Shown here piece after piece: positions 45,064-53,735 of a stretch of DNA of 64,000 nt. The stretch is from the NCBI GenBank assembly GCA_016713885.1, contig JADJOF010000004.1, forward strand, positions 1 to 64,000, in the 5' to 3' direction. Position 1 is the first letter of the stretch; each line of letters starts with the position of its first letter. The notes under the pieces are model-generated. The model was not told the origin of the DNA and made no database searches. It worked only from the letters and a program-made list of their open reading frames with translations. The DNA comes from Bdellovibrionales bacterium. GTDB lineage: Bacteria; Bdellovibrionota; Bdellovibrionia; Bdellovibrionales; JAMPXM01. Both the position numbers and the translations under genes were made by a program.

Positions 45064-46002
45064 TTAAACGTTACCCGCAAGGCCAATCAGCAGCGCCTTC
45101 TGTGCATGCATGCGATTCTCTGCCTGTTGGAACAGAACCGAGTTCTCATGCTCAACGAGACTCGCCGTGATCTCTTTATCTTTAATCATCGGCATACAGT
45201 GCATGATCGCAGCTCGTGGATCAGCATAGCTATAAAGCGTCTCGTTCAATTGAAAAGACTGGAAAGCCTGATCGCGATTGGTCTCCTCTTGCTCAAAACC
45301 CATGCTCGTCCAAACGTCCGTGTAAACGGCATTCGCCGAACGAACGGCTTCGATTGGATCTTCATGCGCGACAACGGCACCGCCACCGTCCTTTGCCCGT
45401 TTCTTTGCCTGACGAACAACAAGCGAACTGGGTTCATAGCCCTTTGGCGTCGCGTAGTGAACTTCAACGCCCAGTGCAGGAGCCAGCAGCAACAAACTGT
45501 GAAGCATATTGTTGCCATCGCCAACGTAGGCAAGCTTTAGCCCCTTCAGTTCGCGATAGCGCTGCATCAGCGTTTGGAGGTCGGCTAAAACCTGACAGGG
45601 ATGATGCGTGTCACTCAAACCGTTGATCACCGGAATCGGCGACTTCGCGACCATGCGATCCAAAATTGAATGTGCATGCGTCCGCACCATCACCGCATGG
45701 CAATAGCCAGCAAGAACACGGATCGTGTCTTCGGGATCTTCTTTTTTCCGTCCAATCGAATCGAGCTCAAGGACAAAGCCACCGAGCTCTTGGATCGCAA
45801 CAGTAAAACTCACACGCGTGCGGAGCGACGGCTTCTCAAACAAAAGTGCCACGTTTTTCCCGCGAAGGTCGTCGCGGCGAAACCCCGCCAGTCGCTGCTC
45901 GCGGCAACTCTCAGCAAGTAAGAGAAGATCCAGCGTTTCTTGTCTTGAAAGCTCTGTACCCGTCAAAAAATGCTTCGACTTAATCCGAAGGCGTGCCGCC
46001 AT
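45064..46002 (-). CDS. argF: Ornithine carbamoyltransferase
   Basis: Makes citrulline from ornithine and carbamoyl phosphate. 312 residues: carbamoyl-phosphate motif FEKPSLRTRVSF (near 55), HPCQ in NGLSDTHHPCQVLADL and the C-terminal region AENRMHAQKALL. The usual HCLPxH motif reads HCMPMIKDKEIT here, conserving the His-Cys but not the rest. Start ATG 46002 overlaps the argB stop (TAATG). Citrulline then goes to ArgG and ArgH encoded divergently 4 kb away. Confidence 0.9.
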   Translation of the reverse strand: MAARLRIKSKHFLTGTELSRQETLDLLLLAESCREQRLAGFRRDDLRGKNVALLFEKPSLRTRVSFTVAIQELGGFVLELDSIGRKKEDPEDTIRVLAGYCHAVMVRTHAHSILDRMVAKSPIPVINGLSDTHHPCQVLADLQTLMQRYRELKGLKLAYVGDGNNMLHSLLLLAPALGVEVHYATPKGYEPSSLVVRQAKKRAKDGGGAVVAHEDPIEAVRSANAVYTDVWTSMGFEQEETNRDQAFQSFQLNETLYSYADPRAAIMHCMPMIKDKEITASLVEHENSVLFQQAENRMHAQKALLIGLAGNV

Positions 46003-46901
46003 TACGACCTCGCCCCGCGCGAACGCAGACGGCAAACCGTACCGACACCGTGATCTGTGAACAACTCTTCAACAATCGCATGAGGACGACGCGCATTCAT
46101 AATGTGAACATCTGTCACCTTATTCTGGATCGCGTGCAAGATCGTGCGCGCTTTCGCGAGCATTCCGCCCTTCACAACGCCATCCTCAATCAGCTGCTCA
46201 ACTTCGCCGGCATCAAGTTCGGGAATAAGCTTTCCCTCTTGATCGAGAATGCCGTCTTGATCCGTAAGGAACAGCATCTTTGTCACGCCGAGGCTGCTGG
46301 CAATACGACTTGCCGCCCAATCGGCGTTGATATTGTACGACTGACCGTCGCGACCAACACCAATTGGCGCAATCACCGGAACTCCCCGAAAGCCAAGCTC
46401 ATCTTGCATCTCGAGAATTTCAAGAATCAGCTGCGTGTTCACACGTTCAATTTCACCAACGAGCTGCAGACGCTTATCTGTTTGCTTGCAAATGAGTGTG
46501 CCGGCATCGAGTCCTGAAAAGCCAACCGCGCGCAAGCCCGTCTTATTGAGACCGCGGACAATGCGACGATTCACGTTGCCGCTCAAAACAGTTTCAATCA
46601 CCGTCATCATTTCTGGAGTCGTCACACGCAGGCCTTCGACAAACTCCCATGTGATTCCACGACGAGTCAGCTCCTCATTGATTGCAGGACCTCCGCCATG
46701 AACAAGAACCACCTTCACGCCAACCGCACGAACAAGGCCGATGTCGTCACAGATCTTCGAAAGCAAAGCGTCGTCCTGAAGGATCGACCCACCGAGCTTC
46801 ACAACCACAGTGCTTCCTGCAAACTGCTTCACATACTGAAGAGCCGCCAAAACATCGCGCGAAACCGCGGGATGTCCAGCGAAGACCTTAAGCTCGCTCA
46901 C
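46002..46901 (-). CDS. argB: Acetylglutamate kinase
   Basis: Phosphorylates N-acetylglutamate. About 299 residues; amino-acid-kinase fold with VVVKLGGSILQ, VLVHGGGPAINEEL, SGNVNRRIVRGLN, YNINADWAASRIAS and GGMLAKARTILHAI. GTG start at 46901 overlaps the argJ stop (GTGA). Ends in the TAATG overlap with argF. The last six residues (SRGARS) are beyond the family core. Confidence 0.92.
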   Translation of the reverse strand: MSELKVFAGHPAVSRDVLAALQYVKQFAGSTVVVKLGGSILQDDALLSKICDDIGLVRAVGVKVVLVHGGGPAINEELTRRGITWEFVEGLRVTTPEMMTVIETVLSGNVNRRIVRGLNKTGLRAVGFSGLDAGTLICKQTDKRLQLVGEIERVNTQLILEILEMQDELGFRGVPVIAPIGVGRDGQSYNINADWAASRIASSLGVTKMLFLTDQDGILDQEGKLIPELDAGEVEQLIEDGVVKGGMLAKARTILHAIQNKVTDVHIMNARRPHAIVEELFTDHGVGTVCRLRSRGARS

Positions 46902-48099
46902 GTCGTGTACTCCGTGTTGATATCGACATACTTCTTCGAAAGATCGCAACCCCAAGCCGTCGCCTCGTCGCTGCCAGAGCGAAGATCAATCTCAACCAGG
47001 ATCTTTGATTTTTTCAAAAGCTGCTTCACTTCCGCTTTCTCAAACGGTTGCGGACGGCCATCAGCAAAAAGCAGCGCCCCCTGCATGACAAGCGATAGAC
47101 GCGATAGTGCCACTTCTGGCACCTGCTCGGCGCCAAGGCGCGCAATGATACGGCCCCAGTTGGGATCCTCACCATGCATGGCTGTCTTCACAAGCGGAGA
47201 AACCGTTACGCCGCGTGCAGCCCGGCGAGCTGTCGCCAGATCCGGCGCACCTTTAACGCGAATTTCAACAAGCTTTGTTGCACCCTCGCCGTCAATCGCA
47301 ATGGATTGCGCAAGCAAAGTCGATATCTCACGAAGTGCCGCTTCAAACTTCTGCTCATCCTCAAGAGTGTTCAACGCAACACCCGATGCACCATTGGCCA
47401 TTAAAAGAAGACCGCGTCATTTGTCGACGAATCACCATCAACTGAAATCATGTTGAAGCTCACATCCACTGCCTCTTTTAGATACGCATGCGCTTTGCCG
47501 AGCGGCACAATGGCATCAGTCAAGAGATAGCCGAGCATCGTCGCCATATTGGGATGGATCATTCCTGACCCTTTACAGATCCCGGTGATACGAACGCTGC
47601 CTTTCGAGAGCTTGAGCTCGGTGCTGACAGTCTTCGGAACAAGATCAGTCGTCAAAATCGCAAGGCTGAAGTTCTCAGCTGTATCAGTCGCACGCTCCAC
47701 AAGTTCAGGAATTGCCGGAATCAGCTTGGCCATATCGAGCTGCGGTCCAATCACGCCAGTCGACGCAATCAACACTTCGCGAGGAAAACACTCAAGCTCT
47801 TTTGCCACTTCAAATGCAAGCTGACGATTGTTCTCGACGCCCTCGGGGCCGGTCGCAGCGTTGGCCTGACCAGAGTTTGTCACAATCGCGCGAATCGAAG
47901 CCGATGGCAAAATACTGCGGCAGTAGTGAACAGGTGCGGCAGCAAAACGATTCTCTGTAAATACACCGGCGCCAACCGCAGGGCGATCAGAGACAATCAA
48001 ACCAAAGTCCGGACGATAACGGCGAACACCGCAGTTCACACCGCTAGCAAGAAAACCTTGTGGGAGTGGAGTACGAGCAATTCCAGGTCCAGGTGTCAC
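46898..48099 (-). CDS. argJ: Bifunctional ornithine acetyltransferase/N-acetylglutamate synthase, one-base frameshift
   Basis: ArgJ transfers acetyl from acetylornithine to glutamate, giving the cyclic pathway. N-terminal frame: VTNSGQANAATG, GVIGPQLDM and the self-cleavage site KGSGMIHPNMATML, where Thr becomes the nucleophile. It reads into SVDGDSSTNDAVFF and a stop; the C-terminal frame resumes MANGASGVALNTLED, IAIDGEGATKLVEIRV, HGEDPNWGRIIA and the C-terminal DLSKKYVDINTEYTT. Adding one base in the T run (plus-strand A 47403-47406) restores DAVFFLMANGAS and 400 residues. A genuine two-ORF split at the TAATG is less likely, because the junction is not at the self-cleavage site. Confidence 0.88.
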
Positions 48100-49298
48100 A
48101 GCACACCCTCTCTTTCCAGAAGCCCGGTCTCTAGAGGAAGACCGAGGAAGCGATTTAGGTTTTCAACCGCTTGCGAAGCGGCACCCTTCATCAAATTATC
48201 AATCAAACAAAATACCGTGAGCTGATCACCAAACGACGATCCCTCTGGTTCCGGCCGAACATTCCACGCAACGGTCGTGCGAGCGCTACCGACCACTCGG
48301 CGAAGCGTCAGCTCGACGTCATTGCCTTTTTCAGCAAGCGGCGCGAGCCGCACAAGTGCGTACTCACCAAACGCTGCTGTGTAGGCCCTGTTCACCTGCT
48401 CAGCCGTTACTCCCGATTTCAAACGCGCATGCACAGAAACAATAATGCCCCGGCGAACAGGCAAAAGGTTCGGGACAAACGAAAAACAAACATCCTTGAC
48501 GCGATTCTGACTCTTCAGCGCAAACCGCGCGACCGCTTCTGCGATCTCCGGCTCATGTTGATGACGGCCGACTCGATAGGGAAGACAGCCGCCATCGACT
48601 TCCGCATGCAGCAAACGCTCCTCTGCTTTTTTTCCAGCGCCAGTCGTCCCTGATTTTGCATCGACAGCCACCGACGAAAGCTCAATAAGCCCCTCGGCAT
48701 AGAGAGGAATCAATGCAAGCGCCGTTGCGGTCGCATAGCAGCCAGGATTCGAAATGAGATTCGAAGTCGGTGCTGACTTTTGAAAAGGCTGAAGCCCATA
48801 ATCAGCGGACTGCACAAGCTCAGGGGATGTGTGCGTAAAGCCGTACCACTTCTTGTAGAGCTCGAGCGAATCAGAAACACTCTGCCCCTTCAGGCGAAAG
48901 GCACCAGAAACATCAATCACCCGAACTCCGCACTTTAAAAGTTTCGGAGCAAGCTCCATCGAAACTTCTGCCGGCGTCGCCAGAAAAGCATAGTCAAATG
49001 GCTTCCGCCCGCTACTCGTCGCGGCCGCGAGCCTCTCTTCGAGAGCCACCATCGCTTCGCCCGCAGGCAGGCGTGCCGCCATGGCCGGTGTCCACTCAGG
49101 CAAAAGTTCACGCGTCGAAAAACTCTGAGTTGCATACAACCCAACAAGTTTTACACCCGGGTGTGAAAAAAGAATTCGTGCAAGCTCAGCACCCGAATAA
49201 CCCCGAGCACCGATCACAACTGCCGTGCAGGGCTCGGTCGACGTCGCCGACGTCGCTCCTCGTGCGCTGCTTTGAGTTTGAGATGATCCTAGAGTCAT
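48096..49298 (-). CDS. argC: N-acetyl-gamma-glutamyl-phosphate reductase
   Basis: Reduces acetylglutamyl phosphate. About 400 residues: NADPH loop VVIGARGYSGAELARIL preceded by a 25-residue Ser/Thr-rich extension, active-site SNPGCYATATALAL, and AKSGTTGAGKKAEE. I take ATG 49298 with AAGGA ten bases upstream; the frame opens with TTG nine bases earlier. First gene of argC-J-B-F-R; its stop overlaps the argJ GTG start (GTGA). Confidence 0.92.
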   Translation of the reverse strand: MTLGSSQTQSSARGATSATSTEPCTAVVIGARGYSGAELARILFSHPGVKLVGLYATQSFSTRELLPEWTPAMAARLPAGEAMVALEERLAAATSSGRKPFDYAFLATPAEVSMELAPKLLKCGVRVIDVSGAFRLKGQSVSDSLELYKKWYGFTHTSPELVQSADYGLQPFQKSAPTSNLISNPGCYATATALALIPLYAEGLIELSSVAVDAKSGTTGAGKKAEERLLHAEVDGGCLPYRVGRHQHEPEIAEAVARFALKSQNRVKDVCFSFVPNLLPVRRGIIVSVHARLKSGVTAEQVNRAYTAAFGEYALVRLAPLAEKGNDVELTLRRVVGSARTTVAWNVRPEPEGSSFGDQLTVFCLIDNLMKGAASQAVENLNRFLGLPLETGLLEREGVL

Positions 49299-49424
49299 TA
49301 CTTTCAATTTCCTTCTTCAAAACTTAAGGGCAACGGTTAAATCAAGCTGCGTTCTCATCGGCTGTTTCCCAACCGTCTCTACACACTTCATGCCGCATTT
49401 CACAGAGACAGAATGCCACCGCTT

Positions 49425-49535
49425 TGTGCAACTTTATGCATATTTGTGCATTTTTATCCTTGATTTCCTGCATAGGTCAACTCATAAAGGTGGTGTTTAT
49501 GCATAATTTTGCGAAATGCCCGTTTTTATGCATTT
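49425..49535. promoter_or_regulatory. ARG-box-like cluster between the divergent arginine operons
   Basis: AT-rich stretches hold repeated TGCAT/ATGCA half-sites: TGTGCA 49425, ATGCAT 49436, TGTGCAT 49445 in one group, then ATGCAT 49499, AATGC 49515 and ATGCAT 49528 in a second. Spacings near 10-11 bases and the AT-rich centres resemble tandem ARG boxes bound by ArgR hexamers. They lie 127-238 bases from the argC start and 58-168 bases from the argG start, so one region could serve both operons. Confidence 0.55.
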
Positions 49536-49592
49536 CGCCTTCCGCCCGCATTGATACCAGTTCAATGCGCTGATTTGAGGAGATTTCTGACT

Positions 49593-50807
49593 ATGGCTAC
49601 CGGAAAAACTGTCGTTCTTGTTTACTCGGGCGGCCTCGACACATCGATTTGTATTCCGATGATGAAAGAGGATTACGGCTACGAAAACATCATCACCGTC
49701 ACCGTGGATGTCGGCCAACCTCAAGCCGATCTCGATCAAGCTCGCGAAAAAGCGGAGGCAATGAAAGCGATTGGCGTAACCAAGCACTTCACTGTCGACG
49801 CAAAAGAAGAGTTCACACGCGACTTCTGTTTTCAAAGCCTGAAAGCAAACGGTGAATACCAGGGCTATCCGATGAGCACTTCGATCGCACGCCCGATCAT
49901 CGCCGCAAAAGCTGTTGAAATCGCGCGCCAAGAAGGCGCCACCGCCTTTGCTCACGGCTGCACTGGAAAAGGCAACGACCAATACCGCATCGAGTACACC
50001 ATCCGCGCCTTGATGCCTGAAGCCATCATCCATGCTCCTATTCGCGAAAAAAATCTCACTCGCTCATGGGAGATTGAGTACGCACAAAAGAAGGGCGTTC
50101 CAATTCAACAATCTCTCGAGAAGATCTGGTCCATCGACGAAAATCTATGGGGACGCTCGATTGAAGGCGGACGCCTTGAAGAACCGGACTTCGCTCCACC
50201 CGAAGAGATCTTCCAGTGGACAAAATCGGCAGAGACCGCTCCAAACACGCGCACGGCGCTCACGATCACTTTCGACAAAGGTGTACCCACCGCGCTCAAC
50301 GGCGAAAAACTCTCTCCGGCAAAACTCGTCCTCGCGCTCAATAAGATCGCAGGCGAAAATGGCATCGGCCGAATCGACGTGATGGAAGACCGAATGCTCG
50401 GTCTTAAAGTTCGCGAAAACTATGAGTGCCCGGCATCGACCGTTCTTTTGAAAGCACACGGTGCAATCGAAGCCCTCGTGCTCACACGAGATGAGCTGCG
50501 CTTTAAGAAGCTTGTCGACCAAGAATGGTCGAAACTCGCCTACGAAGGCCTTTGGTATGATCCGTTCAAAACAGATCTCGAAGCGTTCATCAATAAAACG
50601 CAAGAGCGGCTGACGGGCGACGTGAAGCTCTCGCTCTTCAAAGGAGCCGTCACTGTGGTCGGACGCTCAAGCCAGTGGGCCCTCTACAACGAGGACCTCG
50701 CAAGCTTCGACACCACCACCTTCGATCAGCGCGAAAGCACCGGCAGCGTCAAGATGTTCGGCCTTCAGGCCCGCATGTTCCTCGCTCTCCAACAGAAGCT
50801 GAAGTAA
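49593..50807 (+). CDS. argG: Argininosuccinate synthase
   Basis: ATP-dependent joining of citrulline and aspartate. 404 residues: P-loop-type VVLVYSGGLDTSICIPMM at the N-terminus, AHGCTGKGNDQYRIEYT (near 130), SIDENLWGRSIEGG and LYNEDLASFD. Start at ATG 49593 after GAGGAG; the frame is open from 49509, but that part overlaps the ARG-like boxes. argH follows after a gap holding a long inverted repeat. Confidence 0.94.
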   Translation: MATGKTVVLVYSGGLDTSICIPMMKEDYGYENIITVTVDVGQPQADLDQAREKAEAMKAIGVTKHFTVDAKEEFTRDFCFQSLKANGEYQGYPMSTSIARPIIAAKAVEIARQEGATAFAHGCTGKGNDQYRIEYTIRALMPEAIIHAPIREKNLTRSWEIEYAQKKGVPIQQSLEKIWSIDENLWGRSIEGGRLEEPDFAPPEEIFQWTKSAETAPNTRTALTITFDKGVPTALNGEKLSPAKLVLALNKIAGENGIGRIDVMEDRMLGLKVRENYECPASTVLLKAHGAIEALVLTRDELRFKKLVDQEWSKLAYEGLWYDPFKTDLEAFINKTQERLTGDVKLSLFKGAVTVVGRSSQWALYNEDLASFDTTTFDQRESTGSVKMFGLQARMFLALQQKLK

Positions 50808-50822
50808 GCAGAGCCATCGAAA

Positions 50823-50877
50823 AGGTACCTTCTTCCTTTTGGCGGCGCATGGCGGCGCCAAAAGGAAGAAGGTACCT
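50823..50877. repeat. Long perfect inverted repeat between argG and argH
   Basis: Two 22-base arms (50823-50844 and 50856-50877) are exact reverse complements around an 11-base loop. The outer part of the arms is GGTACCTTCTTCC and the inner part ends GGCG. There is no T-tract after it, so it is not a normal terminator. The right arm is followed by GGCAACCTGGC and, 12 bases on, the AGGGAGG ribosome site of argH. Either an RNA hairpin that sets the argG:argH ratio or a dispersed repeat element. Confidence 0.85.
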
Positions 50878-50903
50878 GGCAACCTGGCAAAAGGGAGGCG
50901 CCA

Positions 50904-52313
50904 GTGACTGGTAAAAATAGCGGTTACGATAAACGACTTTGGGGTGGACGATTTGAGTCTGGCCCCACCGCGGACGTCATTGCTTTTTCAACTTCGATCG
51001 GAATTGATTGGCGGCTATGGCTCGCCGATATCGACGGATCGATCGCGCATGCCAAAATGCTAGGGAAACAGAGTATTATCGCGCCGGATGAAGCGACGGC
51101 GATCGTCAACGGACTCGTTGCTATCAGTGCCGACATCCATGCGGAGCTCGAAGCTGGGCAGAATCCATTTCCCGCGGACGCAGAAGACATTCACAGTGCA
51201 GTTGAACTCCGACTCAAAACCAAAATCGGGGCCGTTGCCGGAAAGCTTCACACCGCGCGATCGCGAAATGATCAAGTCGCAACAGCGTTTCGCCTCACCC
51301 TCATGCGAGACGGAAAAGCCCTGATCGAGGAGCTCACAGCACTCTTACGGGGACTCATCGCAAAGGCAGAACCTGAAACCGAGACGATTCTGCCTGGTCT
51401 TACCCATTTTCAGCATGCTCAACCAGTGAGCCTCGCCCATCATCTTCTCGCCTACTTCTGGATGTTCGAACGCGACCGCGAACGACTCCAGCAGTGGCTT
51501 GCACGGACAAGCGTCCTGCCACTTGGTTCAGCGGCCCTCGCGGGAACTTCGTTTCCGCTAGACCGCGATTTTGTGGCAAAGGAGCTCGGCTTTACGCGCG
51601 CATCTGAAAACTCACTCGACGCCGTTTCTGATCGCGACTTTGCATTTGAGTTCGTCAGCCACTTAAGCCTCATCGCGCTTCACCTATCGCGAATCTCAGA
51701 AGAACTTGTGATTTGGTCAGCTCCCGAACACGGCTTCGTTGAACTGGCTGACCAAGTCACAACAGGATCAAGCATCATGCCGCAGAAAAAAAATCCTGAC
51801 GTCGCCGAACTCATCCGAGGCCGCACAGGTCGAGCCATCGGAGCGCTTGTCCAACTTGCGACCATGATGAAAGGCCTGCCACTCGCCTACAACCGGGACC
51901 TGCAGGAAGATAAAGAGCCCGTGTTCTACGCGCTTGACTCCGTTCGCGGCTCCGTTCGCCTGATGGGCTTTATGCTTGAAGGCGCAAAATTCAATCGGGC
52001 ACGAATGGCCGAAACAATCGCCGGAGACTTTTCAAATGCGACAGATCTTGCCGACGACCTCGCGGCAAAGGGAGTTCCATTTCGTGAGGCACATGAGATC
52101 TCTGGCGAAGTGGTCAAACACTGCCTTAAGCACAGCCGTCAGCTCGAATCTCTCACTGCAAGCGAGCTTCAGGCCCTGCACCCTCTGCTCGACAGCGAGA
52201 CGGTCGCCAAACTCAAGCCACTCGCTGTTCTCAATGCGCGAAACACCAACGGCGGAACGTCGCCCGCCGCAGTAAAAAAACAGCTCTCACTCGCACATCA
52301 ACGAATCTTGTAG
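50904..52313 (+). CDS. argH: Argininosuccinate lyase
   Basis: Splits argininosuccinate to arginine and fumarate. 469 residues of the fumarase/aspartase superfamily: LWGGRFESGPTADV, DIHSAVE, TARSRNDQVATAFRL, THFQHAQPVSLAHHLLAY and the signature loop GSSIMPQKKNPDV. GTG start with AGGGAGG upstream. Same strand as argG; ends at a strong terminator. Confidence 0.94.
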   Translation: MTGKNSGYDKRLWGGRFESGPTADVIAFSTSIGIDWRLWLADIDGSIAHAKMLGKQSIIAPDEATAIVNGLVAISADIHAELEAGQNPFPADAEDIHSAVELRLKTKIGAVAGKLHTARSRNDQVATAFRLTLMRDGKALIEELTALLRGLIAKAEPETETILPGLTHFQHAQPVSLAHHLLAYFWMFERDRERLQQWLARTSVLPLGSAALAGTSFPLDRDFVAKELGFTRASENSLDAVSDRDFAFEFVSHLSLIALHLSRISEELVIWSAPEHGFVELADQVTTGSSIMPQKKNPDVAELIRGRTGRAIGALVQLATMMKGLPLAYNRDLQEDKEPVFYALDSVRGSVRLMGFMLEGAKFNRARMAETIAGDFSNATDLADDLAAKGVPFREAHEISGEVVKHCLKHSRQLESLTASELQALHPLLDSETVAKLKPLAVLNARNTNGGTSPAAVKKQLSLAHQRIL

Positions 52314-52335
52314 CGAATCTTTCCGGCAGACTAAA

Positions 52336-52367
52336 AAGCCGATGGGAAAAATCCCATCGGCTTCTTT
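52336..52367. terminator. Terminator shared by argGH and the convergent beta-barrel gene
   Basis: AAGCCGATGGGA (52336-52347) and TCCCATCGGCTT (52352-52363) form a perfect 12-pair stem with a four-base loop. It is flanked by A-rich sequence on the left and TTCTTT on the right, so it can act in both directions. Confidence 0.9.
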
Positions 52368-52393
52368 AAACCCTCGCGATGTCGACCGGTCGA

Positions 52394-52966
52394 CTAGAAC
52401 CAATATTTCATCGTGCCGTTGATCGACACACCATCGGACTCGTTTGAACTCACTATGAGGTAGCGCCCCTCAAGGCCCACCGACAACGCCGACAGATAGT
52501 CGCCCGACCACTCGCGAACGGGGAGGTCAAACCCAACGATCGGAGTGACACCGACATAAGTCGCTTCACGCTCGATAACGGGGCCCGCAGCCGCGCCGAC
52601 ATAGCTATGATTCACCAATGAATTGCTGCCGCCAAAACGATAAGCGCCGCGGAACAAAACCGTTGTGCGCTCAAGAGCGCGCGTTCCGTTGTACTTCGAT
52701 GCGCTGCTCGAGAACGTCAGCGCCATTCCGGCGTCAAACGGAGTGTAGGGCTGAAAACCAAATCCGACACCAAACTCGCCACCAGAGTGGTAGCTGCCCT
52801 CAGGACTAAAGGTGCCCGCCGTCACATCGACGTGGGGTTTAAGCTCTTCTTGGTACACAGGTTTCATTTCAGGAAAAACCGATGACGATACAGCTTCTGA
52901 AGAGTGGGCGTTAGCCGAAACCAAAAGCATCATGGCAACGAGAACAGTAGAAAGATGACGTAACAT
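52394..52966 (-). CDS. Outer-membrane beta-barrel protein
   Basis: 190 residues. Signal peptide MLRHLSTVLVAMMLLVSANA; mature part of amphipathic strands (FGVGFGFQPY, GMALTFSSSASKY, TTVLFRGAYRFG, SYVGAAAGPVI, LSVGLEGRYLIVSS) ending in NGTMKYWF, the aromatic C-terminus typical of outer-membrane insertion. About eight strands. ATG 52966 has AAGGAG six bases upstream; the frame is open to 53017 without support. Specific function unknown. Confidence 0.75.
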   Translation of the reverse strand: MLRHLSTVLVAMMLLVSANAHSSEAVSSSVFPEMKPVYQEELKPHVDVTAGTFSPEGSYHSGGEFGVGFGFQPYTPFDAGMALTFSSSASKYNGTRALERTTVLFRGAYRFGGSNSLVNHSYVGAAAGPVIEREATYVGVTPIVGFDLPVREWSGDYLSALSVGLEGRYLIVSSNESDGVSINGTMKYWF

Positions 52967-53029
52967 TGAACACTCCTTCGTAACAAACGGCACATTGAAC
53001 ATGCACCGCCTATCCAACTGAACTCTGCT

Positions 53030-53167
53030 CTACTTGTCTACCTTTTCACACTCGAGCAGCGCTCCGCCAAAAACCTCTTTGCACGAGTCTTTTTTGACCA
53101 AAACTTTTGTCGCACCACAACCGACCACAAACAGACAAAAGCCGATCAAAACCACCATTGTTTTCAT
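53030..53167 (-). CDS. Very small lipoprotein (45 residues)
   Basis: Begins MKTMVVLIGFCLFVVGCGAT: a full lipoprotein signal with lipobox VVGC, giving a mature peptide of about 29 residues with two further cysteines (DSCKEVFGGALLECEKVDK). AGGAGG lies four bases before the ATG. 63 bases upstream of the beta-barrel gene on the same strand. No family recognised; small entericidin-like lipoproteins are similar only in size. Confidence 0.65.
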   Translation of the reverse strand: MKTMVVLIGFCLFVVGCGATKVLVKKDSCKEVFGGALLECEKVDK

Positions 53168-53237
53168 AGAACCTCCTGAAACGGAGATATGACTCCAAAT
53201 CCGGCCACACGCAAGCGCAAGTGATCGGTTTCAGAAG

Positions 53238-53735
53238 TCAGGGCGCGGTCTTTAGAAAGGACACGATCTTACGCGACAAGCCAAGCCCGCCGGTCGAAAC
53301 CGCCTGCATCTGTCCTGCCTCATCAACAAGCACAACCGTCGGCGTGCCTGACAACTTCAAAGCTCGAGCCACTACCCCTTCCCGATCAAGTGCGATCACA
53401 AATGGAAGTGGTGTGGTCTTCAGAAAAGCCGCCACATCAGCGACCGGCTCGGCCACACTGATAGCCGTCACCTGTTCGGCCTTGAGCTCTCCGCTTCGAA
53501 CGTCGTCGTTCAAATTCGAAAGCAGCGCATGGCAAGGCCCACACCACGTCGCCCAAAGAACAATCGCACGCTTCTCGCCGCTCACTGCAAGTGTCATCGG
53601 CTCGACAGTCGACGTCGCCGCGACGTAGCGTTCGATAGCGAAACTCCCAAAGGGTTGTCCTTCAAATTCGGCATTTCGCTTCGCGGCCAGAATCAAAAGT
53701 GCAATCAAATACACACAGTAAACGGCAGCAATCAC
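53238..53735 (-). CDS. Membrane-anchored thioredoxin-like protein (TlpA/ResA-like)
   Basis: 165 residues from GTG: one N-terminal helix (VIAAVYCVYLIALLILAAKR) then a thioredoxin domain with the redox pair in IVLWATWCGPCHALLSNL (near 63-68) and cis-Pro in LSGTPTVVLVD. This topology puts the domain in the periplasm, as for TlpA/ResA reductases. The frame continues upstream through WLKRIANVGF to a stop at 53799-53801 with no other start, so the true start may be hidden by an indel. It overlaps the end of the queF frame. Confidence 0.75.
   Translation of the reverse strand: MIAAVYCVYLIALLILAAKRNAEFEGQPFGSFAIERYVAATSTVEPMTLAVSGEKRAIVLWATWCGPCHALLSNLNDDVRSGELKAEQVTAISVAEPVADVAAFLKTTPLPFVIALDREGVVARALKLSGTPTVVLVDEAGQMQAVSTGGLGLSRKIVSFLKTAP

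Noticed and set aside
46898..48099. argJ as two naturally separate subunit genes
   Set aside because: The split is after NDAVFF, not at the ArgJ self-cleavage Thr, and one added base restores a standard ArgJ; the same kind of indel is seen in many other genes here.
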